A stretch of DNA of 64,000 nucleotides, from positions 62,001 through 126,000 of the forward strand of contig JAGBGX010000010.1 in the NCBI GenBank assembly GCA_017935745.1, written 5' to 3'. The first letter of the stretch is position 1. Every line of letters begins with the position of its first letter. A program made the position numbers and the translations under genes. Below the pieces are notes generated by a model. That model was not told the DNA's origin. It searched no databases and was given only the letters and a program-made list of their open reading frames with translations. Below, in pieces: positions 17,599 to 25,715 of the stretch. The DNA is from Treponema sp. (GTDB taxonomy: Bacteria > Spirochaetota > Spirochaetia > Treponematales > Treponemataceae).

Positions 17599-20160
17599 AT
17601 GAGTGATACGGCGGCTATGAAGAAGAGGACGAACCGCTTCCTTTTTGTGAGCGCGGTGTGCATTGTCGTCCTCGGGGTGATTGTATTCACCTCGCTTGCC
17701 CGGACGATGGGCAGGAAGAGCGAGACGACTTTGAGCGGAGTGACTGAGCTGTACATGGCGGGAATGAACAGCCAGCTTCAGCAGAAATTTGAGATTCTCA
17801 TCAACATGCAGCTCGACCAGCTTGACGGCGTAATCCGGCGGAGCAGGATCACGGTTACAGACGATCCGAAAAAGCTCAAGGCCGAGCTGAACCAGAGCGC
17901 GCGCATCCGCGGCTTTACGTTCCTTGCGCTCTACCGGCGGGACGGCAGCCACGAAATCATCTACGGCGAGACGGTGAATCCTGCCGCGCCGGATGAATTT
18001 GAGAAAATGCTTCTGGATCCGAACGTCAAGATGAGCTACGGCTGCACCGAGTCCGGCGAGCGCGTTCTGCTGCTCGGAATCGACGCACGCTACCCGATGG
18101 ACGAGGGAGCGGCGAGCGACCTGCTTGTCGCCGGCGTCTCAATGGAATACATGAAGGAAGTGCTTGCGCTTGACGAGAAGGACTCCGAGCTGACGTCCCA
18201 CATCATCTCCTCTGACGGCACGTTCGTCATCAGAAGCGGCGCCGCCTTCCGCGACAACTACTTCGACCGCATACGGGCTGTCTTCCAGACATACAACGGC
18301 AAGACTCCCGTCCAGTACGAGGAGGAGCTGAAAAAGGCGATGGAAGCCCACGCTCCGTACAGCGCGCGCGCCATAATAGACGGAGTGCGGCAGAACATCT
18401 ACTGCTCCATGCTCGACCAGACCGACTGGTTCCTTCTGTCCGTCATGCCCTACGGAGCGCTCGACCGCGCCGTCAGCCTGCTCAGCGTTGACCGCACCCG
18501 CTCCATGATTATTTCCGGCGGAATCATATTCGTCTGCTTCCTGCTGATTTTCATCCAGTATTACCGCATGTCGCACGAGCAGCTTGAGGATCTCAGGCAG
18601 GCGGAGCAGAAAGCCGTCAAGGCGAGCATGGCAAAGAGCGAGTTCCTTTCGAGCATGAGCCACGACATCCGCACTCCCATGAACGGCATCGTCGGCATGA
18701 CGGCAATCGCGCAGGCGAACATCAACGACCCCGCGCGCGTCACCGGCTGCCTTGCAAAGATTGCGCTCTCAAGCAAGCATCTTCTGGGGCTGATTAACGA
18801 TGTCCTCGACATGAGCAAGATTGAAAGCGGAAAGCTCTCGCTCAATACGCACATCGTGTCGCTGCGTGAGACAATGGACAGCATCGTGAACATCGCGCAG
18901 CCGCAGATAAAGGCCAAGAACCAGATTTTCGACATCTTCATTCAGGACATCCGGACCGAAAGCGTCTGCTGCGACAGCGTCCGCCTCAACCAGATTCTGC
19001 TGAATCTGCTCTCCAACGCAATCAAGTTCACTCCGGAAGGCGGCGTGATTCACGTTTACCTGAAGCAGGAGGACTCTCCGCGCGGCGAGAAGTTCGTGCG
19101 CTGCCAGTTCCGGGTCAAGGACAGCGGAATCGGCATGACAAAGGAATTCCAGAGCCAGATTTTCGATAAGTTCTCGCGCGAGCAGAGCCAGCAGGTTCAC
19201 AGGACGGAAGGCAGCGGACTGGGCATGGCAATTACCAAGGCGATTGTCGATGCGATGGGCGGCCAGATAGCAATAACGAGCGCGCCCGGTGAGGGAAGCG
19301 AGTTCATCATCACGCTCGACCTTGAGCGCGCCTCCGTGCAGGAGACGGACATGGTGCTTCCGCCGTGGAGAATGCTCGTTGTGGACGACGACGAGGACTT
19401 GTGCCGGAGCGCGGCCGCGTCTCTCAGGGAGATCGGAATCCATGCGGAGTGGGCGGTCAGCGGAGAGCGTGCCGTGGAGCTGGCGGAAAAGCACCACGAG
19501 GCGGGCGACGACTACCAGATAATCCTGCTTGACTGGAAGATGCCCGGCATGGACGGACTTGCGACGGTGCGGGAGCTGAGAAGTCATCTGGACGGCGACG
19601 TTCCGATTCTGATTATCTCCGCCTACGACTGGAGCGACATCGAGGACGAGGCGCGGGCGGCGGGCGCGCAGGGATTTATCTCAAAGCCGCTGTTCAAGTC
19701 GAACCTGTTTCTCGGTCTAAGCCCGTACATGCTCGGCACGCAGCCTGAGGCGGAAGCTCACGAAAAAACGGCGCGGCAGTTCGCCGGAAAGCGCATTCTC
19801 CTTGCCGAGGACAACGACCTCAACTGGGAGATTGCAAGCGAGATTCTTTCGGACGAAGGATTTGTGCTTGACCGCGCGGAGAACGGGCTTGTCTGCGTGG
19901 AGCAGTTCTCCAAGTCGGAAGTCGGGCATTATGATGCAATCCTCATGGACATCCGTATGCCCGTCATGAACGGCTATGATGCGGCCAAGAACATCCGCGC
20001 TCTCGACCGTGCGGACGCGAACCTTCCCATCATCGCGATGACGGCGGACGCGTTCTCCGACGACATCCAGCACAGCAAGGAATGCGGCATGAACGAGCAT
20101 ATTGCAAAGCCGATCGATATTGAGCGGCTCATGCAGATTCTGTCAAACTATATTACGTAA
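17599..20160 (+). CDS. Hybrid sensor histidine kinase with two receiver domains
   Basis: 853 residues. Membrane segment about 14-33, outside sensor (Cache-like) about 34-300, second segment about 302-322, HisKA with SHDIRTPMN (His355), HATPase_c about 460-580 (NLLSNAIKFT, DSGIGM, EGSGLGMAI), REC1 with LLDWKMPG (Asp645) and REC2 with ILMDIRMPVMNG (Asp784). Start ATG 17599 has GGAGG 8 nt upstream; 17554 would lie on the -10. It heads an operon with an HD-GYP regulator and an Hpt protein, so a His-Asp-His-Asp relay toward cyclic-di-GMP breakdown is likely. Signal unknown. Architecture matches the 1136-residue kinase at 34-37 kb. Confidence 0.94.
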   Translation: MSDTAAMKKRTNRFLFVSAVCIVVLGVIVFTSLARTMGRKSETTLSGVTELYMAGMNSQLQQKFEILINMQLDQLDGVIRRSRITVTDDPKKLKAELNQSARIRGFTFLALYRRDGSHEIIYGETVNPAAPDEFEKMLLDPNVKMSYGCTESGERVLLLGIDARYPMDEGAASDLLVAGVSMEYMKEVLALDEKDSELTSHIISSDGTFVIRSGAAFRDNYFDRIRAVFQTYNGKTPVQYEEELKKAMEAHAPYSARAIIDGVRQNIYCSMLDQTDWFLLSVMPYGALDRAVSLLSVDRTRSMIISGGIIFVCFLLIFIQYYRMSHEQLEDLRQAEQKAVKASMAKSEFLSSMSHDIRTPMNGIVGMTAIAQANINDPARVTGCLAKIALSSKHLLGLINDVLDMSKIESGKLSLNTHIVSLRETMDSIVNIAQPQIKAKNQIFDIFIQDIRTESVCCDSVRLNQILLNLLSNAIKFTPEGGVIHVYLKQEDSPRGEKFVRCQFRVKDSGIGMTKEFQSQIFDKFSREQSQQVHRTEGSGLGMAITKAIVDAMGGQIAITSAPGEGSEFIITLDLERASVQETDMVLPPWRMLVVDDDEDLCRSAAASLREIGIHAEWAVSGERAVELAEKHHEAGDDYQIILLDWKMPGMDGLATVRELRSHLDGDVPILIISAYDWSDIEDEARAAGAQGFISKPLFKSNLFLGLSPYMLGTQPEAEAHEKTARQFAGKRILLAEDNDLNWEIASEILSDEGFVLDRAENGLVCVEQFSKSEVGHYDAILMDIRMPVMNGYDAAKNIRALDRADANLPIIAMTADAFSDDIQHSKECGMNEHIAKPIDIERLMQILSNYIT

Positions 20161-20211
20161 TATGCTATATTTTATAGAAGAAACCTATATTCTGACAAAG
20201 GACGGGATACA

Positions 20212-21783
20212 GTGGAAAGACACAAAATTCTGATTGTAGACGACTCACAGATGAACAGAGAGCTTCTGGCGGACATGCTTGAGGACAATTTCGACGTGTT
20301 CGAGGCGGCGGACGGCAAGGAGGCGTATTCTGCGATTCTGGCCGGAAAGCACGACTTTTCGGTCATGCTGCTCGATTACATTATGCCGAACATGAACGGC
20401 TTTGAGCTGCTTGAAATCATGAACAAAAAAGGCTGGATTCAGAACATTCCGGTCATCATGATTTCATCGGAAAAGGACGAGACGTTTGTAGAGAAGGCGT
20501 ACGACCTCGGCGTCATTGACTTTATCGACCGCCCGTTCAACGAGCGCATCATCAAGCGGCGCATAATGAGCACCATCTCGCTTTCAACACGGCAGAAGGA
20601 GCTTTCAAACTTTGCAATCAGCCAGTTCCACGAAAAGGCGAAGGACAACACGCTGATGATAAACATTCTCTCGCACATCGTTGAATTCCGGAACGGCGAG
20701 AGCGGACTGCACGTTGTCCATGTGTCCATGATTACCAGAATGATTCTTGACCATCTGCTCAAAAAGACGAAGAAGTACGGCATTTCCGAAAAGGACGTCT
20801 CGCTCATTTGCAGCGCGTCCGCGCTCCACGACATCGGAAAAATTGCCATTCCCGATGAGATTCTCAACAAGCCCGGACGGTTCACGCCGGAGGAATTCGC
20901 CATCATGAAGACGCACTCCATGAAAGGCGCGGAGATGCTCGATGAGCTGGGCATATACAAGGACGAGCCGCTTGTGAAATTCGCCTACCAGATCTGCCGC
21001 TGGCACCACGAGCGGTGGGACGGCAAGGGCTACCCGGACGGCATTGCGGGCGAGGAGATTCCGATTTCGGCGCAGGTTGTCGCGCTTGCGGACGTGTACG
21101 ATGCGCTCACCAGCAAGCGGTGCTACAAGGACGCGCTTCCGCACGAAAAGGCGGTGGAGATGATTCTGAACGGCGAGTGCGGCGCGATGAACCCCGAGCT
21201 GCTTTCCGCGCTCTCTGAAATTTCGGACGAGCTCAAGAACGAGCTTCTGAAAAGCTCCCTCGGAATTCAGCAGGAAATCGAAGTGCCGGAGGAGTTTGAC
21301 GAGGAGCTTGACGGCCACAGGTTCGACCGCTCGCGCCATCTGGTGGACCGCCTGAGCCAGCTTCAGAAAAAAGGCGAGCTGATTGAGACGCTTACAAGGC
21401 ATGTCATGTTCGAGCTTGACACGAATCCCGATGTGATGAACCTGTCGCCCCTTGCGGCGGAGCGGCTCGGAATCTCGCAGACAATCATTCGCTGTGCGCC
21501 GGACGAGCCGGAAAGCGGGCTGTTCGCGCCGGGAGACTTCGAGCTGCTCATTGAGCGGGCAAAGCAGACCGAGCCTGAAAAGCCGTTCCGCGAGGACAAG
21601 TACCTCATGAACATCAAGGGGCAGGAAAGATGGATGAGCATCACCACGCGCTCGGTGTGGACTGAAGGCGCGCAGCCTGAATACCAGGGCGCGGTGGGAA
21701 TTATCCGCGCGGTGTCGGGGCTTCATGCGAAGGCGGAATGCGAAAAAGTTGCACGGGGGGGGGTAGAACCCTGTGCGAACTGA
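20212..21783 (+). CDS. Response regulator with HD-GYP phosphodiesterase domain (RpfG-like)
   Basis: 523 residues from a GTG start with AAAGGA upstream. Receiver 1-125 (VDDSQMNRE, Asp55 in LLDYIMP). HD-GYP about 150-345: LHDIGKIAIPD (His206-Asp207), HHERWDGKGYPDG (GYP 273-275) and ALADVYDALTSKR, all metal and catalytic residues present, so cyclic-di-GMP hydrolysis is expected. A C-terminal PAS-like region follows (about 370-510). A run of nine G (21755-21763) lies nine codons before the stop; one G fewer stops at once, one more gives the different tail RTLCELTGDVLDPL, so the end is length-sensitive. Works with the upstream kinase and downstream Hpt protein. Confidence 0.93.
   Translation: MERHKILIVDDSQMNRELLADMLEDNFDVFEAADGKEAYSAILAGKHDFSVMLLDYIMPNMNGFELLEIMNKKGWIQNIPVIMISSEKDETFVEKAYDLGVIDFIDRPFNERIIKRRIMSTISLSTRQKELSNFAISQFHEKAKDNTLMINILSHIVEFRNGESGLHVVHVSMITRMILDHLLKKTKKYGISEKDVSLICSASALHDIGKIAIPDEILNKPGRFTPEEFAIMKTHSMKGAEMLDELGIYKDEPLVKFAYQICRWHHERWDGKGYPDGIAGEEIPISAQVVALADVYDALTSKRCYKDALPHEKAVEMILNGECGAMNPELLSALSEISDELKNELLKSSLGIQQEIEVPEEFDEELDGHRFDRSRHLVDRLSQLQKKGELIETLTRHVMFELDTNPDVMNLSPLAAERLGISQTIIRCAPDEPESGLFAPGDFELLIERAKQTEPEKPFREDKYLMNIKGQERWMSITTRSVWTEGAQPEYQGAVGIIRAVSGLHAKAECEKVARGGVEPCAN
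21755..21763 (+). repeat. G9 tract in the 3' end of the HD-GYP gene
   Basis: Nine consecutive G. It is followed by TAGAACCC; the G8 tract in the ankyrin gene is followed by the very similar TAGACCC. Slippage would alter only the last few residues. Confidence 0.7.
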
Positions 21784-21864
21784 CGGGCGATGTTCTGGAT
21801 CCGCTCTAGCGCGCGGACGGAACGGACAGATGTTTGGAATGAGTTTAAAAACTAGGGAGTTACC

Positions 21865-22227
21865 ATGACAGTACAGGAATGCTATGCAGAGATGGGCGCA
21901 GACTATGACGGCGTGTTCGGCCGCCTCAGAAAAGACGAGCGGATTCAGAAATTCCTTCTGATGCTTTTGAAAGATCCGAGCTATGATTTACTGTGCACAT
22001 CAATGGAAGCCGGAAACGCGGAGGAAGCATTCCGCGCGGCGCACACGATAAAGGGCGTCGGGCAGAACCTGTCGCTCACACCGCTCTACGAGTCGGCAAG
22101 CCGCCTCTCCGACTTCCTGCGCAATAGAAGCGACATCACGGACGAAGCCCGCAGCGAATTCGAGACGCTCAAGGCGGAGAGCAAGAAAACCGCGGACTGC
22201 ATCCGCCGCCTCGAAATGCAGGCGTAG
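21865..22227 (+). CDS. Hpt (histidine phosphotransfer) domain protein
   Basis: 120 residues, a single four-helix Hpt domain. The phospho-acceptor His60 sits in AHTIKGVGQNLSL, the classic HxxKG signature. GGGAG ribosome site 6 nt before the ATG. As third gene of the operon it can shuttle phosphate between the kinase's receivers and the HD-GYP regulator, or to the second hybrid kinase encoded at 34-37 kb. Confidence 0.92.
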   Translation: MTVQECYAEMGADYDGVFGRLRKDERIQKFLLMLLKDPSYDLLCTSMEAGNAEEAFRAAHTIKGVGQNLSLTPLYESASRLSDFLRNRSDITDEARSEFETLKAESKKTADCIRRLEMQA

Positions 22228-22333
22228 GTGCGGGACAGACAGTGTATACCGACGCCTCAAAAAATCCGGCTGTGCCGCTGCTTCGGCGGACGGTTGGAGC
22301 GTAATCACGGAATTTTCCATACTATTCAACCGC

Positions 22334-22363
22334 TTGTATTTTTCAGTGAGAATGCAGTATATT
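22334..22363 (+). promoter_or_regulatory. Promoter of dinJ-yafQ module
   Basis: TTGTAT (22334-22339), 18 bp, TATATT (22358-22363), then a short leader with AGAGG before ATG 22399. Confidence 0.6.
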
Positions 22364-22398
22364 TTAAGTGAAAAACCAGTGTAACAGAGGTGAAAATC

Positions 22399-22665
22399 AT
22401 GGCAAACCTGACAATCAGCATTGACGACGCGGACAAGCAGTACATAGCGGAATTTTGCAATCAGATTGGAATGACGGTTTCCGGGCTGTACAACGTCTTC
22501 ACAAAGCAAGTCATCCGCGAAGGACGCATTCCCTTTGAAATTGCCATTGACCGCCCGAACAGAAAGACCGTCAAGGCGCTGAAGGAAGGCGACCGCATTG
22601 CCCGCGACCCGAACGCAAAGGGGTATACTGTTGAAGAGCTGATAGAGGAAATGAAGTCATGGTAA
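22399..22665 (+). CDS. dinJ: RelB/DinJ-family antitoxin
   Basis: 88 residues. N-terminal ribbon-helix-helix (ANLTISIDDADKQYIAEFCNQIGMTVSGLYNVFTKQVI) typical of DinJ, which binds DNA and represses its own operon; the C-terminal part (TVEELIEEMKSW) wraps the toxin. ATG 22399 has AGAGG 8 nt upstream; the GTG at 22390 is part of that site. It overlaps the toxin gene by 7 bp, the standard antitoxin-first order. Confidence 0.92.
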   Translation: MANLTISIDDADKQYIAEFCNQIGMTVSGLYNVFTKQVIREGRIPFEIAIDRPNRKTVKALKEGDRIARDPNAKGYTVEELIEEMKSW

Positions 22666-22952
22666 GCGGATACAAATACATGGTTCAGTGGACGGCGCAG
22701 TACAAGAGGGATGTGAAACGTGCAAAGCGACGGCACTATGACATTGCGGAACTGGAAGCCGTCATCAAAAAACTCGCGAACGCCGAGCCGCTTGAGGAAC
22801 GCTACTGCGACCACGCTCTCGAGGGGAAATGGAGACACCACCGCGAGCTGCACATCCGCCCAGATTGGCTTTTAATCTACCAGATAAAAAATGATGTCTT
22901 GATTCTGGAGCTTTCCCGCACCGGTACACACTCAGATTTGTTCGGAAAGTGA
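22659..22952 (+). CDS. yafQ: YafQ-family mRNA interferase toxin
   Basis: 97 residues, RelE fold. Ribosome-dependent mRNA endonuclease. Family residues visible: KRDVKRAKRRHYD, the DHALEGKW His, the HIRPDWLLIY His and Asp, and the terminal RTGTHSDLF His, which together form the known YafQ acid-base set, so it should be active. Translation is coupled to the antitoxin by overlap. A terminator follows directly. Confidence 0.94.
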   Translation: MVSGYKYMVQWTAQYKRDVKRAKRRHYDIAELEAVIKKLANAEPLEERYCDHALEGKWRHHRELHIRPDWLLIYQIKNDVLILELSRTGTHSDLFGK

Positions 22953-22967
22953 GCGGACAAGAGAAAA

Positions 22968-22990
22968 GGGGCTGCCGGTTCGGCAGCCCC
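22968..22990 (+). terminator. Terminator after toxin gene
   Basis: GGGGCTGCCG (22968-22977) pairs with CGGCAGCCCC (22981-22990) over GTT. A 10 bp GC stem between the toxin gene and the convergent lipoprotein gene. Confidence 0.8.
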
Positions 22991-23104
22991 TGTATTCAGA
23001 TGCCCAAAAAGTTCAAATTGACTTCATCGGTTATTCTTCGCCTTCACCCTTTCAATTTTTGTTGCATTTTTCAAAACTCGGCATTCGGGCTACATGCCTT
23101 GTGT

Positions 23105-23461
23105 TTAGAAACCAAAACTAAGTTTTTCATTTTCAACAGTAAACGGAATTTTCATCCCGCCGTTTGGAAGTTCCTGCAACGAACCATTGTCATCCATCAT
23201 GTGCGTCATAGTAGCTTCGCCCTTTTTCTTGGCATCGCCGGTGTATGTTCCTTTTGCAACAATCCCAACTTCATCCATGGAAGCCTCAAACGTAGCATCA
23301 TCATAGAACGTAACTGTAACAGTATCTCCGTCAAAATCCACATCTTTATATGTGGCAACAGCAGAGGGACCGTCGTCGTCATCGTCATCACTGCATCCCG
23401 CGAACGAGAGAGCCACCATCAGCGCGGCAATTACTGCCATCATTTTTGTTAACTTCTTCAT
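23105..23461 (-). CDS. Small acidic lipoprotein, function unknown
   Basis: 118 residues. Lipoprotein signal ending ALSFAGCSDDDDDD: lipobox Cys about 23 followed by an acidic run, which favours surface or outer-membrane sorting in some spirochaetes. The rest alternates beta strands (VDFDGDTVTVTFYDDATFEASM, GTYTGDAKKKGEATMTHM) like small META/lipocalin-type sensors. Start ATG 23461 with AAGGAG 7 nt upstream. The promoter spacer consists partly of a G8 tract, so expression may be phase variable. Confidence 0.82.
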   Translation of the reverse strand: MKKLTKMMAVIAALMVALSFAGCSDDDDDDGPSAVATYKDVDFDGDTVTVTFYDDATFEASMDEVGIVAKGTYTGDAKKKGEATMTHMMDDNGSLQELPNGGMKIPFTVENEKLSFGF

Positions 23462-23488
23462 AGTCAACTCCTTCAAATAAGTTGATCT

Positions 23489-23515
23489 ACTTTACCCCCC
23501 CCGAGTTCTTGTCAA
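23489..23515 (-). promoter_or_regulatory. Promoter with G8 tract in the spacer (candidate phase-variable switch)
   Basis: Minus strand: TTGACA (23515-23510), spacer of 15 nt made of AGAACTC plus eight G (23502-23495), then TAAAGT (23494-23489). Predicted start is about 20 nt before the lipoprotein ATG. Spacer length depends on the G count: ten G would give the optimal 17 bp. Confidence 0.75.
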
Positions 23516-23598
23516 GAGGTTTTCCAAAAATGTGTTGCTTTTATCCGGCGGCATTTCCGCTCCCCGGTTTTTCTGTCTGCACTGACAGCATCTGAATC

Positions 23599-23653
23599 AT
23601 CGTTTTTCAATAAAAACTTATCGAAAAACGTTAAATACTTATTGACAAACGAT
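23599..23653. promoter_or_regulatory. Operator and promoter of DUF2975-XRE operon
   Basis: ATCGTTTTTCAATA (23599-23612) is matched at 13 of 14 positions by the inverse of 23640-23653, with an ATCGAAAAACG-like half site between. The promoter TTGACA (23642-23647), 18 bp, TACTAT (23666-23671) has its -35 inside the right arm. Binding of the XRE protein encoded in the operon would shut off its own transcription. Confidence 0.6.
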
Positions 23654-23701
23654 ACAATCCGCTGCTACTATAAGCGTATCAAATCACCAAGGAGGCTTGG
23701 A

Positions 23702-24277
23702 ATGAAAATGCAGCGGTGGAGCAGGGGCATTTCGGTTGTTTCGCTCGTCGGAGAAATCGGCTATTTTGTCCTGGCGGCGGCGATGGCGGCTCTTGCCGTC
23801 GCTTCGCTTGTGATGAAGGATTCGCTGGGCGGCATGATTGTCATGTCGAACGGCGGGGACGCTTCCATCGGGACGAACGGATTTCAGATTGCCATCGCGG
23901 GCGGCTCCGGGGAGGTGCTTCCGGCGGCAGTAACGGTGTTCGCGTGTGCCGGGATGGCGACGATGTTCTGCATGGCGATGATTTTTCGGAACGTGCGCCT
24001 GATTTTCAGGATTGCCCGGAACGGCGGCGGCAGGAAGGACGGCGAGTCGTTCTTCAGCGCGGACGTTATCCGCATGGTGCGCGAAATCGGGCTGTTCTGC
24101 ATCGCGGTTCCGGCGGCCGGGCTTGCGGCGAGCGTTGCCGGACATCTTGTTCTCGGCGGCGCGTGCGAGGCGAGCGTCCAGATGCACGGAATTGCGCTCG
24201 GCTTTGTGGTGCTGTGCCTGTCGCAGTTTTTTTCCTACGGAATGGAGCTGGAGCGCGAGATGGAGGGGCTGGTGTAA
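23702..24277 (+). CDS. DUF2975-family membrane protein
   Basis: 191 residues with four membrane segments (about 13-40, 75-100, 125-150, 160-180). The family is regularly encoded beside a small YozG-like XRE regulator, as here, where the stop codon touches the next ATG. Molecular function unknown; membrane control of the regulator is a reasonable guess. ATG 23702 has GGAGG 6 nt upstream. Strong promoter with TTGACA upstream. Confidence 0.82.
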   Translation: MKMQRWSRGISVVSLVGEIGYFVLAAAMAALAVASLVMKDSLGGMIVMSNGGDASIGTNGFQIAIAGGSGEVLPAAVTVFACAGMATMFCMAMIFRNVRLIFRIARNGGGRKDGESFFSADVIRMVREIGLFCIAVPAAGLAASVAGHLVLGGACEASVQMHGIALGFVVLCLSQFFSYGMELEREMEGLV

Positions 24278-24505
24278 ATGGAAGCAGAATGCAGGGCGGA
24301 AGGCAGAATCGTCCTCCGGCTTGACCGCATGATGGTCGAGAGGAAGATGCCGCTGAACAGGCTTGCGGAGCTGGTCGGAATCACCACGGTGAACCTTTCC
24401 AAAATCAAGAACAACAAGGTGAGCGCCATCCGCTTTTCAACGCTGGCGGCGATTTGCGAGGCGCTGGACTGTATGCCCGGCGACATCCTCGAGTATCAGA
24501 AATAA
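24278..24505 (+). CDS. Small XRE/YozG-type transcriptional regulator
   Basis: 75 residues, a single Cro/C1 helix-turn-helix: RLDRMMVERKMPLNRLAELVGITTVNLSKIKNNKVSAIRFSTLAAICEALDCMPGDIL. It follows the DUF2975 gene with no gap. It probably binds the inverted repeat at 23599-23653 and regulates this operon, including the exported protein gene downstream. Confidence 0.92.
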   Translation: MEAECRAEGRIVLRLDRMMVERKMPLNRLAELVGITTVNLSKIKNNKVSAIRFSTLAAICEALDCMPGDILEYQK

Positions 24506-24544
24506 AATGCGGCGCGTGTGCCGTGAAAAAACAGGAGAATAAAT

Positions 24545-25228
24545 ATGAAGATGAGCATGAAGATGAAGAAACTGATTGGTGCGGCGCTCGTTGCGGTTGC
24601 CGCTGCGGTGCCGTCGTTTGCGGCGGTGGAGCTTGGCGCGGACATCTATGCGGTGCCGTTCAACCGCGTGAAGCCGGCGGACGCGGATTCGCTCTATGAA
24701 GTTGTTCCGGCGGGATTTCAGGTTTCGGCGGCGTTCTACTTCGGCGAGATTAAGCCGTTCAACATCGGGCTGAAACTTGAGATGAGCTGCGATGAATTCG
24801 ACTGGATTCACGACGGCTCTTCGTTCACGGAAATCGACGGCGGCTTCAACGGACGGTTTGCAATCGGGCCGACGATGCGCCTCAGCACTTCCACGGGCAG
24901 GCATTCATTCAACATCACGCCGGGCGCGTTTTTCAATGTGATGGGAATGACCGACGAGCGGGCGGACGAACGTGATGTCTACGATGTCCTGCTCACGCTT
25001 GAGGGCGGCGTTCACCTTGATGTCGGCTACAACTTCTGGGTCGTGCAGAAGGAATCGTTCGGGCTGGGACTGAATTTCGGCGCGGACTACGCGGTCGGGT
25101 TCGGACGGACGGCAACAACAGCATGGAAAGACCGTGAGGAAGAGTTCGGCAGCACCGACTGGTCCGGCATGGACTGGGCGCAGCACCTCACGCTCTACAC
25201 AGGCGTAACATTCCGCCTCGGAAAGTAA
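24545..25228 (+). CDS. Exported outer-membrane beta-barrel-like protein
   Basis: 227 residues. Signal peptide KMKKLIGAALVAVAAAVPSFAAVE, then repeated amphipathic strands with Gly and aromatic residues (FGLGLNFGADYAVGF, HLTLYTGVTFRLGK). No named family recognised. GGAG ribosome site before ATG 24545; it lies 39 bp after the XRE gene, probably same operon, so the DUF2975-XRE pair may control envelope composition. Confidence 0.75.
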   Translation: MKMSMKMKKLIGAALVAVAAAVPSFAAVELGADIYAVPFNRVKPADADSLYEVVPAGFQVSAAFYFGEIKPFNIGLKLEMSCDEFDWIHDGSSFTEIDGGFNGRFAIGPTMRLSTSTGRHSFNITPGAFFNVMGMTDERADERDVYDVLLTLEGGVHLDVGYNFWVVQKESFGLGLNFGADYAVGFGRTATTAWKDREEEFGSTDWSGMDWAQHLTLYTGVTFRLGK

Positions 25229-25329
25229 CGGAGAGGAGAAGCGGCGGCTGTTTTTCCTGCCGCCGGATTTTGTTTGCAGTCGATTGTGCCGCCTTGAAAT
25301 TGAAGGAAAGAACGCCTTTTGAACTGCTT

Positions 25330-25607
25330 TCAATACTTTGCAATCAGGGCGGAGATTTTTTTGTCGATGCAGGCTTTAAGACTTTCGGAAAGGTGCGCCA
25401 AGTCGGCGTGGATGTCATTTTTGCGGTTCGCGTTTTCGGCTTTTGCAAAAAGTTGGTGCGGAAAAACGCCGAGCGCGTCGGAAAGTTTCGCCATCGTTTT
25501 CGCCGTCCCCCATTTTTTCCCGCCAGTTTGAATTGCGTCAAGCCTTTCAAGGTGCGGAATTTTTTCAAGTTTGAAGAAAAAGTTTCGGTAAGTTCCGTTT
25601 CGTCCAC
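25330..25607 (-). pseudogene. XRE-family regulator, broken by internal deletion/frameshift
   Basis: The first frame from ATG 25607 gives a normal N terminus (TFSSNLKKFRTLKGLTQ). Beyond about 25530 the family sequence continues in another frame: IQTGGKKWGTAKTMAKLSDA, then LGVFPHQLFAKAENA and a tail ending LIAKY at stop 25330-25332. The recognition-helix part between LTQ and the second half is missing, so a deletion of roughly 15-20 codons plus a shift is likely. The single open frame reads to 25344 with nonsense content. Sequencing error is a less likely alternative because residues are also missing. Confidence 0.62.
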
Positions 25608-25715
25608 GGAAGCAATTGTATTCGTTAATAGCGAATATTGATATATTTTATAAGAAAATGTATAATTTTCTATTAGTGGATATGTTTTTTGTTGAATAAC
25701 ACTAGGAGTTGCAAA

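Noticed and set aside
18769-19587. 272-codon minus-strand frame opposite the first hybrid kinase
   Set aside because: Shadow frame in GC-rich coding DNA; composition and lack of motifs argue against a gene.
20605-21726. 373-codon minus-strand open frame opposite the HD-GYP gene
   Set aside because: It is the mirror frame of a GC-rich gene, Arg/Leu/His-rich without any domain, and the plus strand encodes a complete HD-GYP protein.
23599-23653. Attachment site or recombination site
   Set aside because: The inverted repeat is better explained as an operator because it overlaps a TTGACA promoter and no integrase is near.
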